Positions 1 through 8,385 of a stretch of DNA of 45,048 bases are shown piece by piece. Made by a program: the position numbers and the translations under genes. The notes under the pieces are model-generated. The model made no database searches. It saw only the letters and a program-made list of their open reading frames with translations, and had not been told where the DNA came from. Positions within the stretch are counted from its first letter, which is position 1. Each line of letters begins with the position of its first letter. Source of the DNA: Pontiellaceae bacterium (lineage in GTDB: Bacteria; Verrucomicrobiota; Kiritimatiellia; Kiritimatiellales; Pontiellaceae); contig JAFGVP010000066.1 of assembly GCA_016937945.1 (NCBI GenBank), positions 1 to 45,048 of the forward strand, in the 5' to 3' direction.

Positions 1-100
1 CACCCTTGTCCGCCTCCGGCTCCAGTCCCCCTGCAGTATTTCCTAAGAAAGAGGGACTGCATGGTTCTATTTCGTAAGGCTACGGACACACAGCGAAGAC

Positions 101-859
101 TCAGCCAAAGTGGACGAGTCCCGCCTCGCGCAGGCTGAGAAAATCGCTTCCGGCGAGGAGACGGCGATGGCCGAGCACGATATGATCCAGCACCTTGATG
201 CCCATCACCTCTCCGGCACCGATGAGCTGCTTCGTCACCTTGATATCTTCGGCCGAAGGCGTTGGATCGCCGGAAGGATGGTTGTGCGCAAGGATGACGG
301 CGGCGCAGGAGTGTTGCAATGCCCGTTTAAAGAGTTCGCGCGGATGCACCAGACTGCTGTTCAACGTACCTTCGCTGATTACCTGAGGCTCGCCGATCAA
401 CCGGTTTTTGGTATCAAGCAGCAGCGCCCAGAACACCTCGTGCTGCAGGATGCGGGCGCGCTCACGCAGAACGGCCGCCGCCTGCTCCGGCGTGGAGATC
501 AGCGGATTCTGCCCGACGCTCTCGCGCGTCAGGCGCTGGGCCAGCTCCATGGCCGCCTTGATCATCTGTGCCTTGACCGGTCCGATGCTCTCTATCGCCT
601 GAAGTTCTTTGGCCGAAGCCCGCGCCAGCGCCGTAAGTGATCCGAAGGTGGAAAGTAGCCGCTGAGAAACTTCAATCACATTCATTCCGGTCGAGCCGGT
701 CCTTAGAATCAGGGCCAACAGCACCGCATCGGAAACATTTTCGGGCCCAACGCGATCAAACTCTTCCCGCGGACGAAGCTGCGCGGGCATATCGCACACG
801 CGCAGCGCCTGCGACTTTACATCGTAACCGCCCGCCACCTCTTGATTATTGCAAGACAT
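101..859 (-). CDS. radC: RadC/UPF0758 family JAB-domain protein
   Basis: Protein of 252 aa. The N-terminal part has the RPREE and SDAVLLALILRTG blocks typical of RadC and a helix-hairpin-helix-like stretch around residues 86-106 (ELQAIESIGPVKAQMIKAA). The C-terminal half is a JAB/MPN metalloprotease-like domain with a complete JAMM motif: H192 and H194 in HNHPSGD, S202 and D205, with E163 upstream. Length is normal for the family. RadC was named for a DNA-repair phenotype, but its biochemical role remains unsettled; the JAMM fold suggests a zinc hydrolase. It lies 48 nt downstream of dut on the same strand, so the two are probably co-transcribed. The start at 859 has only a weak upstream AAGG, so its exact position is moderately certain. 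Confidence 0.93.
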   Translation of the reverse strand: MSCNNQEVAGGYDVKSQALRVCDMPAQLRPREEFDRVGPENVSDAVLLALILRTGSTGMNVIEVSQRLLSTFGSLTALARASAKELQAIESIGPVKAQMIKAAMELAQRLTRESVGQNPLISTPEQAAAVLRERARILQHEVFWALLLDTKNRLIGEPQVISEGTLNSSLVHPRELFKRALQHSCAAVILAHNHPSGDPTPSAEDIKVTKQLIGAGEVMGIKVLDHIVLGHRRLLAGSDFLSLREAGLVHFG

Positions 860-907
860 TCTTTACAAGTAACCTTGCAAAACAAAAAGGTCACGTTAAT
901 AGTGGCA

Positions 908-1345
908 TCATTTCCCGGTTGAACCGAATCCTCCGGCACCGCGGGTCGTCTCGGAAAGTTCGTCAACCATTTCATAATAGATCGGGGAACAGTCGCAGGC
1001 CACCACCTGGAACAGACGCTGCCCCTTTTCTGCAGTGTAGGCAAAATCCTTAATATTATCGCACATGGCGATCAGCTCTCCGCGATAGCCACCATCAATC
1101 AGACCTATGGAATTGGCCATGCGCAGCGGTGTTTTTGAGATACTCGAACGCGGCATGAGAAAATAGGCCTTTCCATCCTGAGGCTCGCATGAAATGCCCA
1201 AATGAATCGGCAGCGTTTGACCGGGATGGATAGTGATATCTTCCAGAACGTAGAGGTCGAGTCCGGCATCGCCTTCATGAAAATGACCGTGATCAGCGTA
1301 AACTTCGCGAGCGGTTTCATTGAGGGGCTTGATTTTCAGATGCAT
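908..1345 (-). CDS. dut: dUTP diphosphatase (trimeric dUTPase)
   Basis: Protein of 145 aa. It hydrolyses dUTP to dUMP and pyrophosphate, keeping uracil out of DNA and supplying dUMP for thymidylate synthesis. The trimeric dUTPase motifs are present in order: motif 1 DAGLDLY near residue 26, motif 2 PRSSISK, motif 3 around NSIGLIDGGYRGEL with the catalytic Asp, and the glycine-rich C-terminal motif 5 RGAGGFGSTGK that closes over the active site. The start is supported by AGGA about nine bases upstream. It is the first gene of a probable dut-radC unit and is transcribed divergently from purN, so promoters for both should lie in 1346-1424. Confidence 0.96.
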   Translation of the reverse strand: MHLKIKPLNETAREVYADHGHFHEGDAGLDLYVLEDITIHPGQTLPIHLGISCEPQDGKAYFLMPRSSISKTPLRMANSIGLIDGGYRGELIAMCDNIKDFAYTAEKGQRLFQVVACDCSPIYYEMVDELSETTRGAGGFGSTGK

Positions 1346-1424
1346 GGCATAATTCCTGTCTTTGGTTGTTTAAAATTCCGAATCATTGTAGCTTCCGGGT
1401 CCTTAAACGACAAGGAGTAGATGG

Positions 1425-2033
1425 ATGTTGAAGTTGGCCATATTCGGATCAGGCTCGGGCACCAATTGCCAGGCCATTATCGATGCAATTGAAGCAGGAA
1501 CACTTGATGCGCGGATTCAGTGCATTCTGTCCGATGTGGAGGATGCATATATTCTCGAACGGGCCCGCAAACACGGCATTCCGGCCATCTGGTTTGATTG
1601 CGCGCCCTTTAAATCCAAACTTGATGGTGATGCCGAGGCAAAGGTTCTGGAGATTCTGGCGGACCACGATGTCAATTTTATCGCGCTGGCCGGATTTATG
1701 CGGATCGTTAAGGACGGCTTGCTGAAGGCCTACGAAGGTCGCATGATCAACATTCACCCCTCCCTGCTGCCCAGCTTCCCCGGACTGAACGGCGGAAAAC
1801 AGGCATTCGATTACGGCGTTAAATATACGGGTTGCACCGTTCACTTTGTCGATGCCGGCGTTGATACCGGCGCCATCATTAACCAGAAAATGATTGCGAT
1901 TGATGATGACGATACGCTGGATAGCATGATGGAAAAGCTCCATGCTCAGGAGCACATTGCCTATCCCGAAGCCTTGCGCTGGATTGCAGAAAATCGGATT
2001 CGCCGTAACGGACGGCGCATCACAATCGAATAA
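1425..2033 (+). CDS. purN: phosphoribosylglycinamide formyltransferase
   Basis: Protein of 202 aa. It transfers a formyl group from 10-formyltetrahydrofolate to GAR, the third step of purine synthesis. Visible motifs are the phosphate-binding GSGSGTN loop near the N terminus, the folate/catalytic block INIHPSLLPSFPG around residues 109-121 that carries the active-site His, and VDAGVDTGAII with the catalytic Asp. An ATG four bases upstream is in another frame. The start chosen follows AAGGAG (1412-1417) at good spacing. The next gene begins 6 nt after the stop, so purN appears to head an operon with the RimB/RimK/AstE-like trio, whose functional link to purine synthesis is not obvious. Confidence 0.95.
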   Translation: MLKLAIFGSGSGTNCQAIIDAIEAGTLDARIQCILSDVEDAYILERARKHGIPAIWFDCAPFKSKLDGDAEAKVLEILADHDVNFIALAGFMRIVKDGLLKAYEGRMINIHPSLLPSFPGLNGGKQAFDYGVKYTGCTVHFVDAGVDTGAIINQKMIAIDDDDTLDSMMEKLHAQEHIAYPEALRWIAENRIRRNGRRITIE

Positions 2034-2039
2034 CACAAC

Positions 2040-2498
2040 ATGGACAATCAATTAAAACTTGGCTGGCGCGAATGGTGCGCCCTGCCGGATTTGGATCTTC
2101 CCGCCATTAAAGCCAAGATTGATACCGGGGCAAAAACGTCTGCCCTTCATGCGTTTCATATCGATCCGTTCACTGAGAAAGGAAAGCGTTTCGTGCGCTT
2201 TCAGGTGCATCCCATCCAGCGTATCGACGAACTGGTTGTGGAGTGCGTTGCCCCGGTTAAGGATGAACGGCTGGTAAGCGACTCCGGCGGCCATAAAGAA
2301 ATGCGCTATATCATTGAAACCGTGGTCCGAATTGGAGATAAGTGCTGGCCGATTGAAATGTCGCTTACCAACCGGGACACCATGCTCTTCCGCATGCTGC
2401 TTGGCCGGCGCGCCATGGAAGGCCATGCCGTTATTGATCCCTCAGCCTCCTACCTGAATGGGCGCCTGAAGCCGAAGCGGCTTTACGGCTTGATCTAA
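2040..2498 (+). CDS. RimB-like retropepsin-type aspartic peptidase (COG4067 family)
   Basis: Protein of 152 aa resembling the family once called ATP-dependent zinc proteases and now grouped with RimB, a pepsin-like aspartic endopeptidase. The catalytic signature is [14 protein letters not shown], with the nucleophilic Asp at residue 28. A second conserved block ends in [15 protein letters not shown]. In Pseudomonas, RimB acts with RimK on the glutamate tail of ribosomal protein S6; the same role here is inferred because rimK follows 14 nt later. There is no good ribosome binding site ahead of the start, which is 6 nt after purN, so expression may depend on translational coupling. It could instead trim a different RimK-family substrate. 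Confidence 0.85.
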   Translation: MDNQLKLGWREWCALPDLDLPAIKAKIDTGAKTSALHAFHIDPFTEKGKRFVRFQVHPIQRIDELVVECVAPVKDERLVSDSGGHKEMRYIIETVVRIGDKCWPIEMSLTNRDTMLFRMLLGRRAMEGHAVIDPSASYLNGRLKPKRLYGLI

Positions 2499-2512
2499 TT
2501 TGGAGAGAACTA

Positions 2513-3418
2513 ATGAAAATCGCAATTTTATCGCGGAATGCTAAACTGTATTCAACGCGCCGGCTCAGGCAGGCGGCGGAGGATCGCGGCCATGAAGTCG
2601 TGGTCATTGATGTGTTGCGCGCCTATATGAATATTGCATCGCACCATCCGACGATTCACTACAAGGGAGAACCCGTACTGGGCGTCGATGCCGTAATTCC
2701 CCGAATCGGCGCGTCGGTGACGTTTTACGGCGCCGCCGTATTGCGGCAGTTTGAAATGATGGGGGTTTATCCGTTGAATGAATCCGTCGCCATCACCCGC
2801 TCGCGCGACAAGCTCCGCTCACTGCAATTATTGGCGCGCCGCGGCATCGGACTTCCGGTGACCGGGTTTGCCAGCAAGCCGGACGACATCAAGGACATGA
2901 TCCGCATGGTCGGCGGCGCTCCGTTGGTTGTTAAACTGCTTGAAGGCACTCAGGGAATCGGCGTCGTTCTGGCCGAAACCCAGAAGGCGGCGGAAAGCGT
3001 GATCGAGGGCTTCATGGGCGTCAAAGCAAACATTCTCGTTCAGGAATATATCAAGGAAGCCAAAGGAGCCGATATCCGTTGCTTTGTCATCGGCGGAAAG
3101 GTGGTTGCATCCATGCAGCGCAAGGCCGCCCCGGGAGAATTCCGATCCAACCTGCATCGCGGCGGCACCTCTTCCCTGATCCGGATCACTCCGGAAGAAC
3201 GGTCAACCGCCGTTCGCGCGGCCCGGATCATGGGTCTGAACGTAGCCGGCGTCGACCTGCTTCGTTCAAACCATGGACCGGTCGTGATGGAGGTCAACTC
3301 CAGCCCTGGACTCGAGGGCATCGAAACCGCCACGGGCAAGGATATTGCCGGAATGATTATTGAATACATCGAAAAGGATGCCCGGGCTGGCAACACAAAA
3401 ACCAAGGGACAGGGATAA
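2513..3418 (+). CDS. rimK: RimK-type ATP-grasp alpha-L-glutamate ligase
   Basis: Protein of 301 aa, the usual RimK length. RimK uses ATP to add glutamates to the C terminus of ribosomal protein S6; paralogues act on F420, LysW or other carriers, so the substrate is not proven. The ATP-grasp core is clear: [13 protein letters not shown] (nucleotide loop), [20 protein letters not shown], the basic [18 protein letters not shown] segment, and the metal-binding [14 protein letters not shown] near the C terminus. The start follows GGAGAG. The stop and the next start share TAATG, so the deacylase downstream is translationally coupled. The grouping RimB-RimK-deacylase supports a glutamylation and de-glutamylation module. 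Confidence 0.93.
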   Translation: MKIAILSRNAKLYSTRRLRQAAEDRGHEVVVIDVLRAYMNIASHHPTIHYKGEPVLGVDAVIPRIGASVTFYGAAVLRQFEMMGVYPLNESVAITRSRDKLRSLQLLARRGIGLPVTGFASKPDDIKDMIRMVGGAPLVVKLLEGTQGIGVVLAETQKAAESVIEGFMGVKANILVQEYIKEAKGADIRCFVIGGKVVASMQRKAAPGEFRSNLHRGGTSSLIRITPEERSTAVRAARIMGLNVAGVDLLRSNHGPVVMEVNSSPGLEGIETATGKDIAGMIIEYIEKDARAGNTKTKGQG

Positions 3419-4464
3419 TGCAAAAATTGCTCTCCATCGGCGGGCAAGAAATCAGGAGCGGCACACGGGAAACCATTCACCTGCCGCTGCCCTATTTTTA
3501 TACGCATTCTCCCTCCACCATGCCGGTTCATGTCATCCGAGGAAAGCAGGCCGGCCCCTGTCTGCTGGTGACCTCCGCCCTGCATGGCGACGAACTGAAC
3601 GGCATCGAGATTATCCGGCGGCTGTTGCTCAACAAATCCCTGAACCGCATCAAGGGAACCCTGATCTGCATCTCCGTTGTCAATGTATTCGGCTTTATCG
3701 CACAGTCCCGCTACCTGCCGGACCGGCGCGACCTCAACCGCTCCTTCCCCGGTTCTGCAAAAGGATCGATGGCGGCGCGGCTGGCCAACCTGCTGGTAAC
3801 GGAAATCCTGCCCCATTGTACACACCTGCTCGATTTGCATACCGGTGCCATCGGGCGAGAAAACCTTCCGCAGATCCGCGGATGTTTCAACATGCAAGGC
3901 ATTCTGTCCGACATGGCCAAAGCCTTCAATGCGCCGGTTCTTCTCGATCTTGGCCTGCGAGTCGGAACCTTCCGGGAAACCGCGCACAAGATGGGCATTC
4001 CAAGCCTGGTCTACGAAGCCGGTGAAGCGCTTCGGTTTGATGAGATCTCCATTCGTGCCGGTGTATCGGGAACGCTGAATGTCATGACCCATCTGGGTAT
4101 GATCCGAAAACGCGCATCCCAGAAAGATCACCACCCGCTCATCGCGAAAAGTACCCAATGGGTCCGCGCGCCGCAAAGCGGCGTTACCCGATCTCTGGTT
4201 GCCCTTGGAGCCCGTGTCGTGGAGGACGAAATTCTGGCCTATATCAGTGATCCGTTCGGCGAACACGAGGAAGTGATCAAGAGTCCGGTGGCCGGCATCG
4301 TGATTGGGCGGATTCGCCAGCCGCTCGTCCACGAAGGCGAAGCAGTCTTTCATATCGCTAAGTTTGCCGAAACAGCCGAGGCAGCCGAAAGCATCGGCAT
4401 CTTCCAGGACGCTTTCGATCCTGTATCCGGCACCTCAGACAGCGAAGAGCCGCCGCTCGTCTAA
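3418..4464 (+). CDS. succinylglutamate desuccinylase/aspartoacylase-family zinc hydrolase
   Basis: Protein of 348 aa of the M14-like AstE/AspA family (COG3608 type). Zinc-site elements are visible: LHGDELNGIEIIRRLL (H-x2-E motif), DLNRSFPGS for substrate binding, and the later LLDLHTG carrying the third ligand. The C-terminal part after about residue 235 is a small beta domain, as in this family (SPVAGIVIGRIRQPLVHEGEAV). It is fused to rimK by a one-base stop/start overlap. Family members remove acyl or glutamyl-like groups from amino acids. Genetic coupling suggests the substrate is related to the RimK product, but that is inference. No arginine-succinyltransferase genes are nearby, so an arginine catabolic AstE role is unlikely. 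Confidence 0.88.
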   Translation: MQKLLSIGGQEIRSGTRETIHLPLPYFYTHSPSTMPVHVIRGKQAGPCLLVTSALHGDELNGIEIIRRLLLNKSLNRIKGTLICISVVNVFGFIAQSRYLPDRRDLNRSFPGSAKGSMAARLANLLVTEILPHCTHLLDLHTGAIGRENLPQIRGCFNMQGILSDMAKAFNAPVLLDLGLRVGTFRETAHKMGIPSLVYEAGEALRFDEISIRAGVSGTLNVMTHLGMIRKRASQKDHHPLIAKSTQWVRAPQSGVTRSLVALGARVVEDEILAYISDPFGEHEEVIKSPVAGIVIGRIRQPLVHEGEAVFHIAKFAETAEAAESIGIFQDAFDPVSGTSDSEEPPLV

Positions 4465-4557
4465 CCCTTAAAAGGCCCCGGTTTGCTTCTTTCTTGGCAT
4501 TGAGACGGGGTTCTTTTAGTTTCCGGACAGTTTACCGGAATGAAGGAGCATAAGCGA

Positions 4558-6288
4558 ATGGCAAAAGAAAAGTGGGGATCCAAGCTTGGAGTTATTCTGG
4601 CCGTAACCGGCAGCGCGGTCGGACTCGGCAACTTCCTGCGCTTTCCGGGCGTGGCTTGCGCCAACGGCGGTGGCGCGTTCATGATTCCATACATCATCGC
4701 CTTCATCCTGTTGGGACTTCCGATCGCCTGGGTGGAATGGGCCATGGGGCGGTACGGCGGCCGAAACGGATTTTCATCCGCCCCCGGCATCTTCCGAGCG
4801 ATTACCGGAAAGAACCGGACCGCCCAGATCGGCACGCTCGCCGTTATTATCCCGGTCATCATTTATATGTACTATGTCTCCATCGAGGGATGGTGTCTTG
4901 GTTATGCATGGAAATACTGGACCGGCGGCATGGATACCGTCGTAGCGGAGGCCCAACTGCATACGGCGGCGGAACAGCCGCCGGCGACAACTCCCGAGAC
5001 GGAACAACTGCAACTGCTGGAACAGAAGGAAGCCGGCATCAATGCCACAAAATCCTATCTGCTTCACTTCGCCGGCATTGTTGCCGAAAATGACCACCAG
5101 AAGAGCGGAAACCTGCGAATCCTGAGGGAATTCGGACAAGGCAGCATGCCGTTTCTCCTGATCTGCTTTGCCGTCAATTTTTTTCTGATCTATCGAGGCA
5201 TCAACCGGGGAATTGAGTGGTTCTGCCGATGGGCCATGCCGGCACTCGTGGTATGCGCCCTTATTATTCTGGTGAGGGTACTTACACTGGGAACTCCGAA
5301 TTCGCTTATGCCGGAAGCCTCGATATCCAACGGACTGGGCTTTATGTGGAATCCGGTCGGCCACAATCTGGTGAACGGAGATCTTGTCGAGGTCGGCTTC
5401 TGGGAAGCCCTTTCCAATCCGCAGACCTGGCTGGCCGCCGCCGGACAGATTTTCTTTTCGCTCTCGGTAGGTTTCGGAGTTATTCTGACCTATGCCTCTT
5501 ATACCAAAGAGAATGATGACATTGCCTTGAGTTCGCTTTCGGCTGCTTCAGGAAACGGTTTTTTTGAAGTAGCCCTCGGGGGTATGATTGTAATCCCGGC
5601 CGCTTTTGTCTTTCTCGGACCAACGTCCATTATTTCCGCGGGAGAAAAAGCCAGCTCGCTGTCGCTGGGCTTTTTTGCTCTCCCCGGAGTTTTTGAAAAT
5701 ATGCCGGCCGGACACTTTTTCGGAGGACTCTTTTTCTTCCTGCTGTTTATCGCTGCAGTAACGTCATCCCTCTCCATGCTGCAGCCGGCCATCGCCTTTC
5801 TCGAGGAAGGACTCGGCCTCGGCCGGCATGCTTCGGTAACTCTTCTCGGTTTCATTACAGCAACCGGCGCCCTGTTTGTCTCACTGGTCAGCGACGGACT
5901 CGTCGTCCTCGATCATCTCGACTTCTGGACAGCAAACTTCTGCATCTTCCTGCTGGCAACCATTGAAGTGATCTTCTTTTCATGGATCATGGGACTGGAT
6001 CGAGGTCTGAAGGAGCTTGCACATGGAGCAGAAATCCGGCTTCCCAAAGCCCTTCCGTTTGTCCTGAAATACATCACCCCGGCGTTTCTTCTGATTATTT
6101 TCGGTAGCTGGCTGAGCCGGGAGGTTTTCTCGAACGGCCCGTATATTAAAGCGCTCAAAGAAAATTCGATCGTCCAACTCACGCTGGCATTCATTCTGGC
6201 AAATTACCTGTTTTTCGCCATTCTCGTTCACATTGCCGTGCAACGATGGAAGAAAATTGAACGAAACGGGAAGGAGGTTGAAGCATGA
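4558..6288 (+). CDS. neurotransmitter:sodium symporter (NSS/SNF) family transporter
   Basis: Membrane protein of 576 aa. The first segment carries the NSS signature TGSAVGLGNFLRFPGVACANGGGAF in pieces, including the unwound TM1 sodium/substrate site, and about 12 hydrophobic segments follow. A hydrophilic insertion near residues 125-170 (rich in Ala, Glu and Gln) lies in an external or periplasmic loop. An in-frame ATG exists at 4540, but it precedes the ribosome binding site. AAGGAG at 4543-4548 is ideally placed for 4558, giving MAKEKWGSK as the N terminus, as in relatives. Bacterial NSS proteins import amino acids with Na+. The overlapping small ORF at the 3' end suggests a MetPS-like neutral amino-acid importer; the substrate is unproven. 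Confidence 0.92.
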   Translation: MAKEKWGSKLGVILAVTGSAVGLGNFLRFPGVACANGGGAFMIPYIIAFILLGLPIAWVEWAMGRYGGRNGFSSAPGIFRAITGKNRTAQIGTLAVIIPVIIYMYYVSIEGWCLGYAWKYWTGGMDTVVAEAQLHTAAEQPPATTPETEQLQLLEQKEAGINATKSYLLHFAGIVAENDHQKSGNLRILREFGQGSMPFLLICFAVNFFLIYRGINRGIEWFCRWAMPALVVCALIILVRVLTLGTPNSLMPEASISNGLGFMWNPVGHNLVNGDLVEVGFWEALSNPQTWLAAAGQIFFSLSVGFGVILTYASYTKENDDIALSSLSAASGNGFFEVALGGMIVIPAAFVFLGPTSIISAGEKASSLSLGFFALPGVFENMPAGHFFGGLFFFLLFIAAVTSSLSMLQPAIAFLEEGLGLGRHASVTLLGFITATGALFVSLVSDGLVVLDHLDFWTANFCIFLLATIEVIFFSWIMGLDRGLKELAHGAEIRLPKALPFVLKYITPAFLLIIFGSWLSREVFSNGPYIKALKENSIVQLTLAFILANYLFFAILVHIAVQRWKKIERNGKEVEA

Positions 6289-6434
6289 CACCCGCCGGAT
6301 GGATTATCATGATCGTCAGCGTATTCGGAATGACCGGACTTTTTGCATGGTGCATCCGCAAGGTGCTGACGATTCCCGAAGCAGCCGAACATCTGCACTC
6401 CCAGTCCGATATCGACCCGCACGATCAGGAATAA
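6285..6434 (+). CDS. small membrane subunit of the NSS transporter (MetS-like)
   Basis: Small ORF of 49 aa. It begins MTPAGWIIMIVSVFGMTGLF, a single transmembrane helix, followed by AWCIRKVL and a hydrophilic tail ending SDIDPHDQE. Its ATG overlaps the transporter stop (ATGA at 6285-6288), and AAGGAGG lies 9 bases upstream inside the transporter gene, so translation is probably coupled. Position, size and a single N-terminal helix match the MetS-type small subunits encoded after NSS transporters such as corynebacterial MetP, which needs MetS for activity. No paralogue comparison could be run. The terminator begins immediately after the stop. Confidence 0.8.
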   Translation: MTPAGWIIMIVSVFGMTGLFAWCIRKVLTIPEAAEHLHSQSDIDPHDQE

Positions 6435-6436
6435 AA

Positions 6437-6462
6437 AAATGCCGCACAGACATGCGGCATTT
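6437..6462. terminator. bidirectional rho-independent terminator
   Basis: A perfect 10-bp stem (AAATGCCGCA, six-base loop, TGCGGCATTT) lies between the convergent NSS/MetS-like unit and infA. It is flanked by A and T runs on both sides, so it can stop transcription from either direction. Confidence 0.88.
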
Positions 6463-6484
6463 TCAAAAACAGACAGTGTGCCGT

Positions 6485-6706
6485 TTAGTTCCGGTGACGG
6501 AAAGAAATACGTCCCTTGGTCAAATCGTAGGGGGAGATTTCGACCGTAACGCGGTCGCCCACAGCAATACGAATGAAGTGCTTACGCATTTTTCCGGAAA
6601 TGTGCGCAAGAATTTCGTGACCATTTTCCAGCTCAACGCGATACATGGTGGCGGGCAAAACCTGCTTAACCACACCATCAACTTCAATTACATCTTCTTT
6701 CGCCAT
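6485..6706 (-). CDS. infA: translation initiation factor IF-1
   Basis: Protein of 73 aa, the canonical IF-1 length, starting [18 protein letters not shown] and ending [12 protein letters not shown]. It is a single S1/OB fold that binds the 30S A site during initiation. A longer reading from 6763 is possible, but AAGGAGA at 6711-6717 sits just before the ATG at 6706 and the family N terminus is at that Met. It stands alone, away from the ribosomal protein operon where infA is often found, and follows the PilT-like gene by 117 nt with a plausible promoter of its own. Confidence 0.97.
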   Translation of the reverse strand: MAKEDVIEVDGVVKQVLPATMYRVELENGHEILAHISGKMRKHFIRIAVGDRVTVEISPYDLTKGRISFRHRN

Positions 6707-6735
6707 ATATTCTCCTTCAAAATTGTGAAGGGGGA

Positions 6736-6763
6736 ATGCTACACGCTTGTTGGGGCTTTGCAA
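6736..6763 (-). promoter_or_regulatory. candidate sigma70-type promoter of infA
   Basis: Read on the minus strand, TTGCAA (6763-6758) and TAGCAT (6741-6736) are separated by 16 bases and lie about 30 bases upstream of the infA start codon. The match to consensus is moderate, so this is a suggestion only. Confidence 0.35.
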
Positions 6764-6779
6764 CCTTAACCGAGGGACC

Positions 6780-6820
6780 TTTTCGCTAAATCCCCATTCT
6801 TTTCTCCGCTTTAGCGAAAA
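6780..6820. repeat. perfect 11-bp inverted repeat between pilT-like gene and infA
   Basis: TTTTCGCTAAA and its exact complement TTTAGCGAAAA flank a 19-base pyrimidine-rich loop, starting 3 bases beyond the stop of the pilT-like gene. Neither strand has a T run after the stem, so it is not a classic intrinsic terminator. It may protect the 3' end of the upstream mRNA or bind a regulator ahead of infA. Confidence 0.6.
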
Positions 6821-6823
6821 AAG

Positions 6824-8308
6824 CTATGCCGCCTCACCGCGAAGCGGAATATTGCGCTTGTACAGGTTGATGTAACGCTGGATGCGGTTGGACAGATCCT
6901 TCTGACGATTGACCTTAGCCACCTTGAAGGCTTTTTTTGCCCACTCCGATGCTTCCGTAAAATGCTGAAGCTCGGCATAGGCCGCACTGATCAGCACAAG
7001 GGTAAGACCGTCGTTCTGGCCGGTGATATCCAGTAGCTTCTGAGCATATTCTAGCGCCTCATGCCCATTCCGTTCTTCCGGATTTTCATCGGTGGCAAGA
7101 ATCAGGATCAACTCACGCAACGCACTTGTGTCACGAGGATTGACATGCAACCGCTTGCGAATCCGGTCACTCGCGGAAGAATCGTCCAGTTCATCCAGTT
7201 CCCCGTCAACATCCGACAGCGCAGAAAAGTTCAGATCGAGCTCAATATCCTCTTCCTCAAATTTCTTCTGCAGGAAGGTCTTATCGATAGCATTGGCATA
7301 GGCCTCTTCCGGCGAAATGATACCGCGCTTCACCAGACTCAGCAGGTCATCGGCAAAGGTACACATACCCACCTTGCGGCCCGTCTGCATCAACGAAGGA
7401 ATCTGATGCGTCTTGCCCTCCCGAATATTGGCCGCCACGGCGGGAGTCACCACCAGAATTTCGGCCGAAGCAACTCGCCCGCCACCGATCCGCTTACAAA
7501 GAGTCTGGGCTATTACACCTTTCAGAGAATCCGCCAGCATGGTTCGAATCTGATTCTGCCGATCTGCCGGAAATTTATCGATGATACGATCAACGGTGGT
7601 CGCCGCGGTATTCGTATGGAGCGTTCCAAAAACCAGATGGCCGGTTTCGGCGGTTTCGATGGCAATTTCCATGGTTTCAAGGTCACGCATTTCCCCCACT
7701 AGAACAATATCGGGGTCTTCACGCAAAGCGGCACGAAGCGCACTCGCAAAACTCTTGGTATGGACGTGAACTTCACGCTGGTTGACCAGACAGCCAATTG
7801 AGCGGTGCTTGAATTCTACCGGATCTTCAATCGTAATCAGATGCTGCCGGCGCGTCCGGTTGATCAGGTCAATCATGGCTGCCAGCGTTGTCGATTTACC
7901 GCTTCCGGTCGGGCCGGTTACAATTACCAGTCCTTTTTTCATAAAACAGAACGAGCGGATTCCCTCTGGAATGTTCAGCTCCTCAAATGTGGGAATTCTC
8001 GATGGAATCTGACGCATTACGCATCCGATTCCTTCATGATCGAGAAAAACATTCACACGGAAACGGGCAGCCCCGGGAAGTTCGTAGGCAAAGTCTGTGT
8101 CCCAGGTTTCTTCAAGTTCCTGTATATTTCGTTCCGGCGCAAATTCATAGATCAGCTCCCGAAGTTCTTCCTCTGTAAACTTTTCCGTTCCGCGCTGGAA
8201 CTGCATTTCGCCGTCTACGCGAAAACAGGGCTGATGACTTGTACACAGATGGAGGTCACTGGCCCCCAACGAGAGCATCTCTTCGAGAAGATGATCAATT
8301 TTTTTCAT
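6824..8308 (-). CDS. PilT/PilU-type retraction ATPase with C-terminal helical extension
   Basis: Protein of 494 aa from the ATG at 8308. An in-frame TTG at 8314 is poorly spaced from AAAGGA, which fits 8308. Residues 1-100 are the N-terminal PAS-like domain (GASDLHL). The ATPase core has Walker A GPTGSGKST at 132-140, the Asp box TIEDPVEF, Walker B ALREDPDIVLVGEMRD and the His box TLHTN. Such hexameric ATPases depolymerise type IV pili. PilT is usually 340-380 aa; here an acidic linker rich in Asp and Glu near 350-370 leads to about 110 residues resembling TPR helices (residues ~385-494). No pilin or other pil gene is in the window. Confidence 0.9.
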   Translation of the reverse strand: MKKIDHLLEEMLSLGASDLHLCTSHQPCFRVDGEMQFQRGTEKFTEEELRELIYEFAPERNIQELEETWDTDFAYELPGAARFRVNVFLDHEGIGCVMRQIPSRIPTFEELNIPEGIRSFCFMKKGLVIVTGPTGSGKSTTLAAMIDLINRTRRQHLITIEDPVEFKHRSIGCLVNQREVHVHTKSFASALRAALREDPDIVLVGEMRDLETMEIAIETAETGHLVFGTLHTNTAATTVDRIIDKFPADRQNQIRTMLADSLKGVIAQTLCKRIGGGRVASAEILVVTPAVAANIREGKTHQIPSLMQTGRKVGMCTFADDLLSLVKRGIISPEEAYANAIDKTFLQKKFEEEDIELDLNFSALSDVDGELDELDDSSASDRIRKRLHVNPRDTSALRELILILATDENPEERNGHEALEYAQKLLDITGQNDGLTLVLISAAYAELQHFTEASEWAKKAFKVAKVNRQKDLSNRIQRYINLYKRNIPLRGEAA

Positions 8309-8385
8309 TCGCAATGGTCCTTTAAATTCACTTAGACCAAAGCAATATGAGTGCCAGCTTTTACCCTGATACCATCCGGCCCGGA

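Noticed and set aside
1-100. CAGTCCC/GGGACTG pairing as a radC terminator
   Set aside because: The stem is 7 bp with a long loop and no T run follows on the minus strand, so support is insufficient.
3040-4353. Minus-strand open frame of 437 codons
   Set aside because: It is antisense to rimK and the deacylase, whose motifs are clear, with no start signal.
7530-7560. GGTTCGAATC resembling a tRNA T-arm
   Set aside because: It lies inside the pilT-like coding region and no cloverleaf can be built around it.
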